From Methanobacteriota archaeon (GTDB lineage: Archaea; Thermoplasmatota; Poseidoniia; Poseidoniales; Poseidoniaceae), in the NCBI GenBank assembly GCA_018662715.1, contig JABJFP010000229.1, positions 1 through 12,953 of the forward strand: a DNA stretch of 12,953 bases, given 5' to 3'. The translations under genes were made by a program, and so were the position numbers. Below, in pieces: positions 6,552 to 12,953 of this stretch. The notes beneath the pieces were generated by a model. It did not search any database, was not told where the DNA came from, and saw only the letters and a program-made list of their open reading frames with translations. Within the stretch, counting starts at the first letter, position 1; the number at the start of each line of letters is the position of its first letter.

Positions 6552-6563
6552 GAATATTCCTCA
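6549..6563 (-). promoter_or_regulatory. Fused stop/ribosome-binding-site junction, zinc-ribbon gene to ferredoxin
   Basis: TGAGGAA then five bases then TTC-free start: the TGA of the zinc-ribbon gene begins TGAGGAATATTCATG, giving the ferredoxin ATG nine bases after the stop, in the same frame. Spacing is identical to the rpl21e/rpoF junction. Confidence 0.8.
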
Positions 6564-7649
6564 TCGTCCCTTTTCACGAGTCCAGCGACCCGTTTGTTTG
6601 TTGAAGAACAATCCAGCCTTCTTCATCCACTTGTTGAACTTGGTTGCACCGGCTCCCGTACGTAGGATGAAGTCCTCGCGGTCTTCTTGAGCCTGGATGT
6701 AATTCTTCGCAGCGAGGGTTTGGTCAATCCAGTCGTTGATGTCCATGAGTCCACCAGCAACGACGCTTTCTTCGACCGCTCGAGTCATTTGGTCGGCGGT
6801 TGCTCCGGTTTGTTCCAAATCGCGGCGAATCAAATCGTTAACCGTAGAGAAGTCCATGCTTGCTGGCTTGGGTGGAACGGGGTTACGAGGGGCCTTGTCA
6901 GGGTCAATCAGTATGCGCTTTTCCCCATCAAGAATTGTTTCAACATTGAGGGTGAGTTGCGGAGTAAAACTGGTTTCACATTCCCAGCAGATGAACGCCC
7001 AAGATTCTGGCTGGTCGGGGTCACGAGATTGGCGTGGGTCCAATTCATCACCGCATTGTGGGCACGCGTGGAAAATCAGTGAAGGGACGTGGTTTCGTCG
7101 GAAATCCACGATGTCTTGAGGTGTGCCTTCTAGTTCCAACATTTCGTGGTCACGAGCGGCTTCAAGTCCGCGGGTTTCCAATTGGTCACGAATCTTGACC
7201 TTCTGGTCGTCTTTTCCTTCATCATGGAGATTGTTCTCCAATTTGACAATGAGTTCAACGGTTTTACCAAGTCGGTTCATGATGAGCTTCTGTGCACGAA
7301 ACGCCTCAACCTTAGCGATCTTCAGACGCTCTTTTTGCTCTGCAAGTTCGGTGAGAACGTCTTTTTGCTTTCGCTTGAATTTAATTTCTTCAATACGGGA
7401 TTCTTGTTTCTTTTCAGGAGCAAGAACTTTGGAAAGAAAACGCTCTTTTCCGTGAGATTGAGGCCCAGCCGTAATGATGTCAATCACACCACGGGCAATC
7501 TCTTCTTTGAGTCCGTAATTTTCAACGAGCATGTCTTTGTCGATCTTTTTCAAATCGCCAATTTTCAATCCCGCATCAGCAAGTTGGTTTGCAGTTGTAT
7601 CGTCAATACCTCTGCGTAATAGCGCTAAGTATGTGTCCTTCTTTGCCAT
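6561..7649 (-). CDS. Zinc-ribbon protein with N-terminal helix-hairpin-helix-like region, unknown function
   Basis: A 362-residue protein I do not recognise as a named family. Residues about 8-62 look like a helical DNA/RNA-binding module (LLRRGIDDTTANQLADAG, then IARGVIDII), reminiscent of the helix-hairpin-helix repeats at the front of RadA or RNA polymerase alpha. Residues about 78-170 are charged, coiled-coil-like helix (Lys/Glu-rich). Then comes a clear zinc ribbon: Cys196-x2-Cys199 and Cys221-x2-Cys224 (CPQC...CWEC). The C-terminal third has a 'DLIRRDLEQTGATAD' helix and ends with a basic tail (WMKKAGLFFNKQTGRWTREKGR region). Nucleic-acid binding is likely; no catalytic motif is seen. 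The ATG is preceded by a strong GGAGGGG at 7655-7661. It is followed by the ferredoxin gene, same frame, after 9 bases. Confidence 0.85.
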   Translation of the reverse strand: MAKKDTYLALLRRGIDDTTANQLADAGLKIGDLKKIDKDMLVENYGLKEEIARGVIDIITAGPQSHGKERFLSKVLAPEKKQESRIEEIKFKRKQKDVLTELAEQKERLKIAKVEAFRAQKLIMNRLGKTVELIVKLENNLHDEGKDDQKVKIRDQLETRGLEAARDHEMLELEGTPQDIVDFRRNHVPSLIFHACPQCGDELDPRQSRDPDQPESWAFICWECETSFTPQLTLNVETILDGEKRILIDPDKAPRNPVPPKPASMDFSTVNDLIRRDLEQTGATADQMTRAVEESVVAGGLMDINDWIDQTLAAKNYIQAQEDREDFILRTGAGATKFNKWMKKAGLFFNKQTGRWTREKGR

Positions 7650-7654
7650 AACAT

Positions 7655-7661
7655 CCCCTCC
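7655..7661 (-). promoter_or_regulatory. Ribosome binding site of the zinc-ribbon gene
   Basis: GGAGGGG on the minus strand, five bases before the ATG at 7649. The 89-base gap 7650-7738 also holds a T-rich stretch (minus-strand CTTTTCTTAGG near 7686-7697) that could be a weak TATA-like element, but I would not call a promoter from it. Confidence 0.75.
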
Positions 7662-7738
7662 GACAAGTCTAGGCGAGCAGACACTCCTAAGAAAAGCCTC
7701 TGCCGCAAGTGTTCACTCAATCCAGCCCTTTTGAAGTC

Positions 7739-8614
7739 TCATTCCTCTTGGTCACCGGCCTCAAAATCAGCACCCAACTCCGCCCAATCATCGACATCAA
7801 AGGTCTCGGGGCGTTGGTCAAGACGTGGGTCGTCTTGGAGAGATGCATATGCACTCTTCCAGCGACCAGCATGCCATCCTGGGATTCTGGAAATACGTTT
7901 TGGGACAGCGCGAAGTGTGCCTTTCAACTTCTTTCTTCGCTGGGAGAATGCTGCATGAATCATCATGACGAGCAACCTACGGTCACAAGGCCATTCTTCA
8001 TCGTGAGGTGTTAATCGCAACAAACGAGAGTGAACCTTTGGCATGGGGGAAAATGCATGAGGTGCAACGCGTTCACCCATGTCAGGTTCAAAATCCAAAG
8101 CAACGACCATTCCAAGTGAACCGACATCGCTTTCGTATTCCATGACCACGCGTTCTGCAAATTCCTCTTGAACCAGCATGACCACAGATTCCAACGGTTG
8201 TGTGTGTGGATTGCGATGATGGCGGGTGAGTACATCAATAAGAGGGGATGAAATTTGGTAGGGGATATTTGCAACGATTCGGGTGATGTCGTTGGGCCAA
8301 CGGACCTTCAAAGCATCTCCTTCAATGAGGGTCAATGCTCCACTCTCAAGTTCGGGGATGAATACCGAGCGAACGTGTTCACAAGCCCCACTATCAAGTT
8401 CGATGGCAGTTACCCTGCATCCAGTCTCTAACAGAACTTCAGTCAGAACACCAGGGCCAGGTCCAATTTCCAACACATGGTCGTCTTTGGAGACTTCACC
8501 CCAAGCAACGGTACGTTCGAGAACGTCATCGTGAACGAGAAAATGTTGACCGAGGGCCTTGTTGAACGGTTGCTTCCCACGAAGCGAATCCACGAGCCAA
8601 CGGGCGCCTCTCAT
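7739..8614 (-). CDS. rsmA: 16S rRNA (adenine-N6,N6)-dimethyltransferase RsmA/KsgA
   Basis: A 291-residue class I methyltransferase that dimethylates two adjacent adenines in helix 45 of 16S rRNA during late small-subunit assembly, using S-adenosylmethionine. Motifs visible: GQHFL (22-26), glycine-rich motif I EIGPGPGVLT (49-58), acidic motif II IELD (71-74), GDAL (99-102), the catalytic-loop NIPYQISSPLI (116-126), and the C-terminal AFSPMPKVHSRLL (187-199). Start ATG at 8614 overlaps the stop of the upstream DUF655 gene by ATGA at 8611-8614. It closes the conserved archaeal block L21e, Rpb4, DUF655, RsmA. Both cysteine and helical C-terminal parts are normal; nothing looks broken. A leftward ribosome binding site is not separately visible because the start lies within the upstream gene. 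Confidence 0.96.
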   Translation of the reverse strand: MRGARWLVDSLRGKQPFNKALGQHFLVHDDVLERTVAWGEVSKDDHVLEIGPGPGVLTEVLLETGCRVTAIELDSGACEHVRSVFIPELESGALTLIEGDALKVRWPNDITRIVANIPYQISSPLIDVLTRHHRNPHTQPLESVVMLVQEEFAERVVMEYESDVGSLGMVVALDFEPDMGERVAPHAFSPMPKVHSRLLRLTPHDEEWPCDRRLLVMMIHAAFSQRRKKLKGTLRAVPKRISRIPGWHAGRWKSAYASLQDDPRLDQRPETFDVDDWAELGADFEAGDQEE

Positions 8615-9441
8615 ACTTCCACCGGCAGGAGCAGTTCCGTAAGACGGGGAGCCATTGCCGGGTCTTCCAGTTCTAACACAAATCGACGAGCGAGGAGTTC
8701 GGCAGCGTCGATGTTGCAGGCAGTGTTAAGTTCTTCAACAGAGGCAAATACGCCTACTGAGTTGCGAGCCTCAACCATCTGTGCAGCCTTTTTCTTGCCA
8801 ACATCAGGAAGCAACTCAAAGCCGTGAACCTTGAGAGAGATTGGGCCGGCTTTATTGTAGAACTCATCCACGAAATATTGAGCATGCTCTTCAACAAACA
8901 TCTGAACGACAAGAGGCATGTCCATCTTGGCCATGTTTGACATTCGGTCACGGCGAGCCATTCCCAAAATGCTGACGACTTCTTTTCGTTGGCCACTGTC
9001 AAGGCCGATGTAGAGTCGTTGGCTGGGAATCAAGAGTTCTCCTCCGGATTTAACCTTGAGTCGGCAGAACCCGAGCGTCTTTTCGCTCATTGCAGTGACG
9101 ACGTCTTCTTTGGTATCATGTTCAACAACACGAGCCCAGTCTTCGCCGGTAAGTGCCTTGGGGCGCTCAGGCTTTGCTTGACGTGGGCGTCCACCTTGCT
9201 GATTACGTCCGCCTCTGCGGTCGCCACCTTGGCGCCCGCCTTGTTCTCGTCCGTTACGCTGGCCACCGCTACGGTTTCCTTGTTGTTGGCGATCTTCGGA
9301 CCGACTTGGCTCAGGCTTTGGCTTCGGAACTTCCTTGCGACCTTCAGCAGGGCGCGACATCTTGTAGGAGTTTGGACTTGCTTCCTTCTTCTTTGGAGCA
9401 GAAGGTGCGTTGATGTGGCGTTTTCGCCGAGGGTCAGTCAT
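8611..9441 (-). CDS. DUF655 family protein with Arg/Gly-rich N-terminal extension
   Basis: A 276-residue protein. The C-terminal ~180 residues follow the archaeal DUF655 pattern: a beta strand leading to 'RLYIGL' (142-147), a hydrophobic-acidic middle (VVQMFVEEHAQYF), and a helix-hairpin-helix region (FELLPDVGKKKAAQMVEAR, 208-226) with the Gly-Val-Gly-Lys turn that binds nucleic acid phosphates. DUF655 proteins sit beside rpoF and ksgA in many archaea and are thought to bind RNA or DNA; the exact job is unknown. The first 95 residues are an unusual low-complexity stretch of Arg/Gly/Gln repeats (about 45-92), absent from shorter members as I recall them. GAGG sits 8 bases before the ATG. Its TGA overlaps the rsmA start. 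Confidence 0.85.
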   Translation of the reverse strand: MTDPRRKRHINAPSAPKKKEASPNSYKMSRPAEGRKEVPKPKPEPSRSEDRQQQGNRSGGQRNGREQGGRQGGDRRGGRNQQGGRPRQAKPERPKALTGEDWARVVEHDTKEDVVTAMSEKTLGFCRLKVKSGGELLIPSQRLYIGLDSGQRKEVVSILGMARRDRMSNMAKMDMPLVVQMFVEEHAQYFVDEFYNKAGPISLKVHGFELLPDVGKKKAAQMVEARNSVGVFASVEELNTACNIDAAELLARRFVLELEDPAMAPRLTELLLPVEV

Positions 9442-9473
9442 GATATCGCCTCTACTGTGTGGAAAGATTTACT

Positions 9474-9839
9474 TCATTCGGTATAACCAATGACTTGCTT
9501 TACAATGTCAATGATCGCTGAGATTTCCGAGTCATCAATGGCGATGCGCTTGGAACCGAGAACGGCTCGCACATCTTCAGGGTGAAGTGGAATGAGTTCA
9601 GCCAACTTTGCAGCAAGACTTGGATGCTTGGAAAGGGTTTCAACGCCGAGAAGAGCTGCACGCAATTCTTCAAACATTGCAGGCTCGGTTCGGTAACCGT
9701 TACGAATGTCACTTGCAGCCCATTCAGCGTGCTGGAGTGCTGCTTTTTGCTCGTAACTTAGTTGTCCACGGCGGCCTTGTGCGTCCAAGAGCATGTCACG
9801 GACGGTTGCGAAATCGAGAAACTTATCTTCTTCTGACAT
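9474..9839 (-). CDS. rpoF: DNA-directed RNA polymerase subunit F (Rpb4)
   Basis: A 121-residue protein with the Rpb4/RpoF pattern: two helical stretches (about 20-80) with 'AALQHAEWAASDI' and the later 'KLAELIPLHPEDVRAVLGSKRIAIDDSEISAIIDIVKQVIGY' region, where the helix-'HPEDVR'-helix and the acidic 'DDSEI' turn match archaeal RpoF. With RpoE (Rpb7, not in this window) it forms the stalk of RNA polymerase, binding nascent RNA and helping initiation. Position between L21e and DUF655 is the classical archaeal arrangement and strengthens the call. ATG 9839 is fixed by the fused TGAGGAATTACC-ATG junction with the L21e stop. Sequence similarity alone would be modest, so context carries much of the weight. 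Confidence 0.9.
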   Translation of the reverse strand: MSEEDKFLDFATVRDMLLDAQGRRGQLSYEQKAALQHAEWAASDIRNGYRTEPAMFEELRAALLGVETLSKHPSLAAKLAELIPLHPEDVRAVLGSKRIAIDDSEISAIIDIVKQVIGYTE

Positions 9840-9851
9840 GGTAATTCCTCA
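9837..9851 (-). promoter_or_regulatory. Fused stop/ribosome-binding-site junction, rpl21e to rpoF
   Basis: The TGA stop of L21e doubles as the start of TGAGGAA, whose GAGG serves as ribosome binding site for rpoF; ATG follows nine bases after the stop, in the same frame. Translation of rpoF is therefore likely coupled to that of L21e. Confidence 0.8.
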
Positions 9852-10139
9852 CTCGAGTGGGCGTAGGTGTTCAGCACGGGCAATGACCGTCTTTTGCATG
9901 TTACCGTCTTTGACAGCAACAATCCAAGCGACGCCTTGGCGCTTTTCAATGAATCCGGTTCGGCCGTTGAAACGGCGATGAGGCATACCACCTTGTTGTC
10001 CACCATCAAGAACAATAGCAACTCGGTCGCCTTCTTCATACTGGTGCATGACGCGGCGAATGTTCAAGCGGCTGCGCTCGTTCTTTCGTCGTCGCAAGAT
10101 GCTTCGAGTTCCTACACGTTGTCCCTTGGATCGCTTCAT
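9849..10139 (-). CDS. rpl21e: Large-subunit ribosomal protein L21e (archaeal/eukaryotic type)
   Basis: A 96-residue basic protein, normal length for L21e. It opens with 'MKRSKGQRVGTRS' and a basic Arg/Lys-rich tail of rRNA contacts, then a small beta-barrel (KOW-like/SH3-like) with 'YEEGDRVAIVLDGG', 'MPHRRFNGRTGFI', and a final strand 'RAEHLRPL'. It stabilises rRNA in the 50S subunit and is found only in archaea and eukaryotes, so it anchors the lineage. The ATG at 10139 follows a full AAGGAGG (10148-10154), eight bases away, the strongest ribosome binding site in the window, as expected for a ribosomal protein. It leads the cluster L21e, Rpb4, DUF655, RsmA. Confidence 0.97.
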   Translation of the reverse strand: MKRSKGQRVGTRSILRRRKNERSRLNIRRVMHQYEEGDRVAIVLDGGQQGGMPHRRFNGRTGFIEKRQGVAWIVAVKDGNMQKTVIARAEHLRPLE

Positions 10140-10147
10140 ATTGGTCG

Positions 10148-10154
10148 CCTCCTT
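10148..10154 (-). promoter_or_regulatory. Strong ribosome binding site of rpl21e
   Basis: AAGGAGG on the minus strand, eight bases before the ATG at 10139, fully complementary to the archaeal 16S rRNA 3' end as I know it. It is the best match in the window and marks the high-output gene of the block. Confidence 0.85.
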
Positions 10155-10208
10155 CTGTCCGAATCAGCATAAGCGCATCTTCGGAGCATTTTGCCGACCG
10201 ACCATCCC

Positions 10209-10217
10209 CATATAAGC
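10209..10217 (-). promoter_or_regulatory. TATA-box-like element upstream of rpl21e
   Basis: On the minus strand this reads GCTTATATG, a fair match to the archaeal TATA box. It is about 71-77 bases before the rpl21e ATG, so with the usual 25-base spacing transcription would start near 10186-10190, giving a ~48-base leader that holds the strong ribosome binding site. It is the only clear TATA-like stretch in the 118-base gap. No purine-rich BRE is seen just upstream, so this is only a candidate. Confidence 0.4.
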
Positions 10218-10257
10218 ACCGCGACGGAAAATCTCTGCACGATGATTGGGGTTTGGT

Positions 10258-12009
10258 TCAGTCTGCGTGAATATCTCCCACATCCAGCCACACGACGTTG
10301 CACTTTGCTTTGATGAGGGAGGCGATGGACGGTTGGGTGCGGCCGCTGTCGCCGTGCACGGTTTCTTTGACATACGTTCCCGATTCACACCGTAGCGTGA
10401 CTTCCACTTCACGAACGCCATCTTCAGCGATTTCAATAGATGGTGGATGAGCTTCGTAGACCGTACGCCGTCGGATCAAATCAGCACGCCGATGAGCCAC
10501 ACGCTCCGGCGTCCTTTGAGCCAGTTTGACACCGTTCAAGTTCTGAATGACCTGGATGATGGTTTCGTCGTCGGGTAAATCAAAGGTCTTCGGGGCTGGC
10601 GGAAGCGCAGCGAGAATACGTTCAACGAGTTCCGCTTTCGTTCCAGTTTTCTTGAGTTCATGTTTGACGGCAAGAGCGACCAGTTCGTCCTTCTTCATCG
10701 CCTTCAATTCGTCTTCGGTAGGGCTAGCTGCTGGAACTTCAAGAACCGCCTCAAGAGGCTTGGTTCGGTCGCTGTTTCGGTCGCCTCTTCGCTGGCGTCG
10801 CCGATTCTTTGTGCTTCGTGTTTGAACGTCTTCTTTGGTCAAGTCAACGGGAGCAGTGAGCACTTCGTATTCGGCTTCGTTCATTGGCTCAACGCGAAAT
10901 CTGATGGTATAGGATTTCTCAGCCGGTGTATCCTTGATTCGAACCACTTCGCTACGGGTTGAAGGGCGCATAGAGGTGATTTCAACAGAGCCTTCTGCAA
11001 GAGTGTTGATGCGGTCCATCATCACTTCAGGGTCAACTGAGCGCTTTCGTGGATTTTTGAATTCAATGACGAAGGGGCGACCACGTCCCATGCAACGAAC
11101 GTCAATGTCTTCTCGGCCCATTCCGTGGAAGGAATGTTCGTTTGCTTCAAACAGTTCTAAGAGAGGATTCCCAATGAGGTCCTGAACACTTCGCTTGTAC
11201 TGCAATCCTGTTTCATCACAGCGTTTGCATCCTCGCCCCTTGCAGGCACGGCACGGCCAGCGAGTTTGTGGGATTCCACGCTCTAATTTCTTGTAGCGTC
11301 CGTAGACGTAGACTGCACGAATATCCAAATCTACAGTCAGCGTAAGGACATCGATAAGCGCCAAAACATCAGGCTTATCGTTGACCAATTCAATGCCTCC
11401 AAGGCGTTCATTGAGGCGTCGAGATATCTGTGCAACTAGAGAACTCTTGAGCTGGTCTGAACCTCCAGCACCGTACTGCTTCCTCATCACGTCTTCTCCT
11501 TCTGTTTGATCCTTAGGGAAGCGCGCACCAAGTTGCAATCGTTTCAGTTCATATGGCTTTAGTGCATCGTAAATGATATCGGCAAGCAAATCCACTTCCT
11601 CAAAGAGATTTTCACAAAACGGACAAAGAGGTGTATCCTCACGAGCCGATGAAAGATGGCTGTCACGCTCAAGGACAGAAGCACGAACTTCGCCACCTGA
11701 TTCTTCAAGGGATTGTCCAAAACGTTTCCTCCCGCCAACTCGTCCAAGACATGCATCACATGTTCCTAGGCGTACCAAGTGCTTGTGGCCTGCAGGCGAT
11801 GGTGCCCGTGGTATTTCCTCCATGTGCGAGTCAAGTTGGTCATCAAACGCAAGGTCCCCCATTTCGGAGTTTTCTTCATCCGCTACAGGTGCAGCAGCAT
11901 CTTCATCGTCCCATAGGGAGTAATCGGTTTCTCCGAATCCTGCATCGGCATATTTCATCCAATCTTCTTCTTCATCCTCTTCGGGGCGCGTGCCTTCGTT
12001 ATCGGTCAT
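10258..12009 (-). CDS. pus10: tRNA pseudouridine synthase Pus10 with acidic N-terminal region and SAP-like insertion
   Basis: A 583-residue Pus10, which isomerises U54 (and often U55) in the tRNA T-loop; family members I recall are nearer 400. Zinc-binding cysteines are Cys84/Cys87 and Cys129/Cys132. A second cluster 'WPCRACKGRGCKRCDETG' gives Cys253, 256, 261, 264. The catalytic string GREDIDVR is at 298-305 (Asp301 by analogy to other pseudouridine synthases), followed by CMGRGRPFVIEF. The C-terminal substrate-binding motif CESGTYVKETVHGDSGRTQPS is at 541-561 in two overlapping parts. Extra elements: acidic residues 1-70, and 395-478 containing a SAP-like motif (432-468; 'MKKDELVALAVKHELKKTGTKA'-type helix-turn-helix). 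GTG at 12021 gives four more residues, but ATG 12009 follows GGTGAG (12014-12019), so I chose it. Confidence 0.95.
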   Translation of the reverse strand: MTDNEGTRPEEDEEEDWMKYADAGFGETDYSLWDDEDAAAPVADEENSEMGDLAFDDQLDSHMEEIPRAPSPAGHKHLVRLGTCDACLGRVGGRKRFGQSLEESGGEVRASVLERDSHLSSAREDTPLCPFCENLFEEVDLLADIIYDALKPYELKRLQLGARFPKDQTEGEDVMRKQYGAGGSDQLKSSLVAQISRRLNERLGGIELVNDKPDVLALIDVLTLTVDLDIRAVYVYGRYKKLERGIPQTRWPCRACKGRGCKRCDETGLQYKRSVQDLIGNPLLELFEANEHSFHGMGREDIDVRCMGRGRPFVIEFKNPRKRSVDPEVMMDRINTLAEGSVEITSMRPSTRSEVVRIKDTPAEKSYTIRFRVEPMNEAEYEVLTAPVDLTKEDVQTRSTKNRRRQRRGDRNSDRTKPLEAVLEVPAASPTEDELKAMKKDELVALAVKHELKKTGTKAELVERILAALPPAPKTFDLPDDETIIQVIQNLNGVKLAQRTPERVAHRRADLIRRRTVYEAHPPSIEIAEDGVREVEVTLRCESGTYVKETVHGDSGRTQPSIASLIKAKCNVVWLDVGDIHAD

Positions 12010-12013
12010 AATT

Positions 12014-12019
12014 CTCACC
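12014..12019 (-). promoter_or_regulatory. Ribosome binding site deciding the Pus10 start
   Basis: GGTGAG on the minus strand, four bases before ATG 12009 and overlapping the alternative GTG start at 12021-12019. Because the element lies inside the first codons of the longer reading, ATG 12009 is the better start. Spacing of four bases is short. Confidence 0.55.
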
Positions 12020-12092
12020 ACTCTCCCGGGGTCAACCCCAAGGACAGCATTTGGTCGGCAGGCTCAACCCTTGATGAAGGCACCGATGAAAC

Positions 12093-12953
12093 TCACTCTT
12101 CTTCATCTGATTCTAATGTGGTTTTGGAGGGAGCAATAAGTCCCAAAGCAGCGGTCGTGAGGATGAGGCTTGCAAGCAAGGAAAGAGCAATCATCGCCGC
12201 TGAGAAGATTCCGAAATTACTGAACAAGCCCATAGGCGAGAGGGCGATGACGGCAAAGCCGGCAATGTCAGAGCTTGCTGAACCGAGCAAAGCCAAACCG
12301 CAAGCACCGCCAACAGCAGCGAGTGCATCGTTGTGTGATTCGCCGTTTTCTCTTCCTTCGCGATAACGTTCCGTAACGTGAATACAATAGTCAATACCCA
12401 CACCGAGAGATATGGTTGCAATCGTCACGGTAACGATGTTGAGTGATGAGCCTGCGACGTACATGAGCCCGTACAACCACACGACAACGAGGAGAATCGG
12501 GACAAAGGTCACAGCTGCCTGTTTCGGAGAACGGAATCCAACGGTGAGGCAACCAAAGACGAAAACCGAACCTAATACGAGGGACGATTGCATTTCATCT
12601 TGCATGGCTGTTGATGCAGTGAAGCGTGTGATTGGTCTACCGGTAAGCATGACCCATGTTAGCGGCTTGTCATCTTCACTTGCGCCCTCTTCTTCGTAGG
12701 TGCCGCTTGAAAGATTGGTAAATACCTCAAGGTCTCTCCAAACTTCAGCAACTCCACCCTTCATCCCAGGGAAGTCTTCTGGGGAGGTCATGCCGAATCT
12801 AATTTGCATCATGTCGTAGCGAGCGGGTTCGTCGTTGATGTCCAACCAAGGTTGGCTGCTGTTCAGTTCGGTGACAGGCATGATGTAAAGTTGAACGATA
12901 CTTGGAGGGATATCAGGGATTGGCCCGACACCTGGGACGCCGTAAATGGAGAG
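12093..12953 (-). CDS. RND/MMPL-superfamily membrane protein, C-terminal part (cut by the window edge)
   Basis: The frame is open to the last base, so the gene starts beyond the window; the ATG at 12881 is internal. Visible are 286 residues: the end of a large extracellular (loop) domain, then about five membrane helices (from visible residue ~124 to 272), with the signature GVGIDYCIHVTERYREG (visible residues 184-200). The Gly-x-Gly-x-Asp-Tyr motif is the proton-coupling or family signature of RND/MMPL exporters, which move lipids, hydrophobic drugs or sterol-like molecules across the membrane. An acidic tail (ESDEEE) follows. Two-thirds of a complete protein is missing, so subfamily and substrate cannot be told. 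It ends with TGA 83 bases before the Pus10 start. Confidence 0.88.
   Translation of the reverse strand, partial: LSIYGVPGVGPIPDIPPSIVQLYIMPVTELNSSQPWLDINDEPARYDMMQIRFGMTSPEDFPGMKGGVAEVWRDLEVFTNLSSGTYEEEGASEDDKPLTWVMLTGRPITRFTASTAMQDEMQSSLVLGSVFVFGCLTVGFRSPKQAAVTFVPILLVVVWLYGLMYVAGSSLNIVTVTIATISLGVGIDYCIHVTERYREGRENGESHNDALAAVGGACGLALLGSASSDIAGFAVIALSPMGLFSNFGIFSAAMIALSLLASLILTTAALGLIAPSKTTLESDEEE

Noticed and set aside
7146..7619. Plus-strand open frame of 157 residues opposite the zinc-ribbon gene
   Set aside because: Phe/Leu-rich product arises from the antisense of the Lys/Glu-rich helix; no motif or ribosome binding site supports it.
8989..9486. Plus-strand open frame of 165 residues opposite DUF655
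   Set aside because: It mirrors the Arg/Gly-rich region of the real gene; its Leu/Ala-rich translation is an artefact of the antisense of repetitive codons.
9837..9851. TGA in the TGAGGAA junctions read as selenocysteine or programmed read-through
   Set aside because: Each downstream gene has its own start codon and ribosome binding site; no selenocysteine insertion structure is evident, and the spacing is explained by translational coupling.
10140..10257. Possible tRNA or small RNA in the 118-base gap before rpl21e
   Set aside because: No cloverleaf, T-loop or CCA-like pattern is seen on either strand; a TATA-like element plus leader explains the gap.
12026..12037. Near-palindrome GGGGT-CA-ACCCC in the gap before pus10
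   Set aside because: The stem is only five base pairs with a two-base loop, with no U-run after it. It could be a weak operator or chance; too little to call a terminator or regulatory site.

Overview
The window reads as a dense archaeal chromosome segment of roughly balanced base composition. The lineage signals are the minus-strand order L21e, RNA polymerase Rpb4/RpoF, DUF655, RsmA/KsgA, plus a Pus10-type tRNA pseudouridine synthase; this set is archaeal, not bacterial. Mixed with it are bacterial-type genes (both exonuclease VII subunits) and typical mesophile housekeeping genes. My best guess is a marine, Marine Group II-like (Poseidoniales / Thermoplasmatota) euryarchaeon, but this is inference from gene content and cannot be proven from the window alone.

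Layout. Positions 1-3134 run on the plus strand: the 3' part of an M24 metallopeptidase (Xaa-Pro peptidase type), a small Cys/His protein, a 265-residue protein that I read as a duplicated histone-fold protein, a thioredoxin-like protein with a CDDC motif, and a polytopic membrane protein with an internal repeat. Positions 3124-12953 run entirely on the minus strand. In transcription order (right to left) they are: the C-terminal part of an RND/MMPL-family membrane protein (cut by the window end), Pus10 with an acidic N-terminus and a SAP-like insertion, then the conserved block rpl21e-rpoF-DUF655-rsmA, then a zinc-ribbon/helix-hairpin-helix-like protein of unknown role, a 2Fe-2S ferredoxin, a one-helix membrane protein, a CorA Mg2+ channel, xseA, xseB, and a MIP18/DUF59-like protein. 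The two gene arrays converge and overlap by 11 bases at 3124-3134.

How it works together. The L21e-Rpb4-DUF655-RsmA block couples ribosome structure, transcription and 16S rRNA dimethylation; Pus10 just upstream adds tRNA modification. Exonuclease VII subunits overlap by ATGA and should be made in step. A repeated junction design stands out: at four minus-strand junctions the upstream TGA stop is fused to a Shine-Dalgarno element (TGAGGAA), and the next start codon follows exactly 9 bases after the stop, in the same reading frame. Sixteen of the eighteen genes end in TGA.

There is no stretch over 300 bases without a gene; the largest gaps are 118 bases (10140-10257, with a TATA-like element and a strong ribosome binding site), 89 bases (7650-7738) and 83 bases (12010-12092). 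I see no tRNA or rRNA gene, CRISPR array, insertion sequence or attachment site.
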